A stretch of 18,319 bases of DNA, from contig JAFISE010000337.1 in NCBI GenBank assembly GCA_022560025.1, forward strand, positions 1 through 18,319, read 5' to 3'. Positions 16,476 through 18,319 of the stretch are shown in pieces. Both the position numbers and the translations under genes were made by a program. Below the pieces are notes generated by a model. The model worked only from the letters and a program-made list of their open reading frames with translations, was not told the DNA's origin and ran no database searches. Source of the stretch: Stagonosporopsis chrysanthemi. Its lineage: Eukaryota > Ascomycota > Dothideomycetes > Pleosporales > Didymellaceae. Each line of letters starts with the position of its first letter. Within the stretch, counting starts at the first letter, position 1.

Positions 16476-18140
16476 TCAATACATTCGCGCTACTGGTGCT
16501 CTCCAAGTCCCTGACGCTTCATTCTGTGTCACCTCTGTTCCTGGCTCTGGCGTACGCGACTCTACCTCAGCACTCTTGCCCTTACGACCGCGCTTTCCTT
16601 TGCTCTTCTCCGCGGCAGCTCTATCACTGGCTGCACGTTTCGCTCGTGCTGCCTCAAGGTCCTCATACTTCATCACTTTTGCTTTCCCTAGAACAACTGC
16701 ACGCGTTGCTCGGCGAACCTTGGATTCATTGTTGATCTTGCACAAAAGTCTATTGTGGTCCTGGAGTAGACCCTGCTTGGCAAAGGAGATCTTGGCGGCA
16801 CTTGCAAGCTTCTGTATGCGTCTCTGTATGCGCTGCTTACTTACCTCATCAAACTTAGAAGTATCTTGTTTGATCAGGTCATGCAGCGACGTTACACCTT
16901 CTGTGTTTACTGGCGTTATAGGCGTCAACTGTACTTCTTCTTGAGGGCACAGTCGCACAGCTTCTTCAGCTATAGAAACAGTGAGATCTGCAGGTGGCTT
17001 CGGCATGTTTCGAAATACCCTATCTGGATTCAACGGAAATAGGCCGCTTGCGGCCCATGCGGCCCTGATGTTCCTTGCTGTAAACGCTTTGCTTCTTGCG
17101 GGGTCGTACAGAGAGGTAAAGTGCTCCTTGCTGATTGTGTCTATACCTCCTCTGTTCAGCCGCTCAACCTGATCCCGATAGGCAGTTTTCAAGGGAGCAA
17201 ACACTCCAATGTCGCACGGTTGGAGCTTATGCGAAGTATGAGAGGGGAGGCGGCACAGAATGATATTATTGCTGAGGCAAAACTCCAGGATTTCCAGCGT
17301 TTCACGAGTGCCGAAGCCATCGCAGACAAGTACTCGTGGTTTGCCATCAGCTATGTCTCTGGTTTGGGGATCAAAAACACGCGTAAGCCACTCTAAGCAG
17401 ATTTTAGAGTCATTTTAACCGTTCTTAGAGTGGCCGTAGTGCCACCCAGGCGTTGGATACGTGGTCCAGTTGCTTCGATGGGTCGACACTGGCCAGATTA
17501 TAAGAGGCAGCAGCGCTCTCCCATCAGCACTTATACATTCGACAGCAGTCACCATCGTGCGTTTGACACCGGCACCCCTGTAGTCTCGTCTATCGTCTTT
17601 ACCTACCAGGACTTTAACAGAACCAAGCTTGCTCAGCATAACGCCTGTCTCATCCATGTTGTAAAAATTTTGTGGGAGTATGGCAGGGTCTTGCAGCACA
17701 TCTCCCATCACCTCAAACCATTCTACGACCTTGCCGTATATATTGTTCTCGTGACGTTTTCAATCTATCGACCTTACTCTCCTCGATCTGAGTTCAGGAT
17801 GACGCTTCTCGAAGCTGCGAGCCCACTTTTTGCCTGGCGGCTTGACTGGCTTGTTCGTTGTGGATCGGCGACACGCGATGCTGAAAGCGAACGTAGGTAT
17901 GAATTTGATTCGTACAGGTTGCCCAAACCTAGACATTGGTAAGAGGAACATAACAAGCGCCTTTTCTTCCTCTACGGTGAGGTATTGCTGGAGATGGCCC
18001 CTGGCTGCCTTCGACATCCCTCCATGTTTACGGCGGTGAAGGGTGGAGCGAGGAACGTTCATCTCCTGTGCGAGGGCACGATAGGACATGGACTCATCCT
18101 TGGAAAGAGCATCTGCCAGCGCCCGGCTGGCTGGATCCAT
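16476..18140 (-). mobile_element. Third pogo-like transposon, minimal extent; ends not found
   Basis: The coordinates cover only the transposase. I saw no matching inverted termini between 16324-16475 and 18141-18319; the right end may lie beyond the window. Its transposase differs from those of elements 1 and 2 (a CDGFGT motif in place of DGH), so it is a third family. Confidence 0.75.
16476..18140 (-). pseudogene. Broken pogo-like transposase of element 3
   Basis: One reading frame runs from ATG 18140 to the stop at 16478-16476, broken only by TGA at 17762-17760 and TAA at 17417-17415. It opens with a psq helix-turn-helix (YRALAQEMNVPRSTLHRR), then a CENP-B-like region (KWARSFEKRHPELRSRR, then SID before the TGA, where relatives have tryptophan). 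The core shows D in FYNMDETG, D in VLVCDGFGTRE and D in KLQPCDIGVF, then WAASGLFPLNPDRV. The tail is Ser/Thr- and Lys/Arg-rich (AARAKRAASDRAAAEKSKGK). Relatives usually have histidine where this copy has R in DGFGTRE, another sign of decay. No frameshift is needed across ~555 codons, so it is younger or less damaged than element 1's copy. Confidence 0.85.
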
Positions 18141-18319
18141 GATCAGAGATGTGGTGTTGGAGACAAGACCACACATACGCAGCATGTAGCGACAAACGCG
18201 CAGTCGACCGATTGATTGATTGATTGATTGATTGATTAAATCCTACTCGGTTTCAGCCGTGATATCCACAGCTATGCCCGGTGGGCAGGCGTGGCGGACA
18301 GCCAACGCGGCGCGGAGAC
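18141..18319. other. Right window edge, 5' flank of the element 3 transposase
   Basis: No gene seen. It holds a GATT microsatellite (18210-18237) and a GC-rich end. If element 3's terminal repeat is inside the window on this side, it was not recognised. Confidence 0.4.
18210..18237 (+). repeat. (GATT)7 microsatellite
   Basis: Seven uninterrupted GATT units, 28 bp, about 70 bp upstream of the element 3 transposase start codon. Confidence 0.9.

Noticed and set aside
1..18319. CRISPR array, rRNA, Starship captain (tyrosine recombinase), Helitron or retrotransposon
   Set aside because: No spaced direct-repeat array, rRNA core, DUF3435-like protein, Rep/Hel protein, reverse transcriptase or LTR pair was seen.

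Overview
The window looks like accessory, repeat-rich DNA from a filamentous ascomycete (Pezizomycotina). The evidence is three pogo/Fot1-type DDE transposases with TA target sites, tryptophan codons turned into stops by CpA-to-TpA changes (the signature of repeat-induced point mutation, RIP), short introns of 50 and 55 nt with fungal splice signals, and decayed single-copy-looking genes spread over long gene-poor stretches.

Layout. 1-282: flank, possibly the end of another element. 283-2048: a complete but dead pogo/Fot1-like element with perfect 25-bp terminal inverted repeats and TA duplications; its minus-strand transposase has three in-frame stops and one frameshift. 2049-2683: gene-free. 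2684-6501 (minus): a GC-rich SNF2-family ATPase gene, open except for one missing base inside helicase motif VI. 6502-7203: a divergent intergenic region with an array of repeated octamers and palindromes. 7204-7650 (plus): the 3' exon of an unrecognised GC-rich gene. 7650-9753: a second pogo-like element, inserted where that gene's TAA stop appears to have been, so the gene now reads in frame into the transposase; two stops cut off the transposase tail. 9754-10655: gene-free. 10656-11576 (plus): a multiply frameshifted gene remnant. 11577-13629: about 2 kb with no convincing gene. 13630-14778 (minus): a three-exon pseudogene resembling a PD-(D/E)XK (Uma2-like) nuclease fold. 15158-15480 (plus): a small charged ORF with one phase change. 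15925-16323 (plus): a small, apparently intact protein ending in a PPxY-type tail. 16476-18140 (minus): a third pogo-like transposase with two in-frame stops; its ends were not found.

How it fits together. The SNF2 gene and its divergent neighbour form a GC-rich, codon-biased pair bracketed by two AT-richer transposons. The two complete elements have different transposases but share a 9-bp subterminal motif and a doubled subterminal repeat at one end only. Nearly every reading frame except the 15925-16323 gene carries at least one break. Transition-type stops fit RIP-like decay; the repeated single-base phase changes could be decay or assembly indels. Species cannot be named from the sequence alone.
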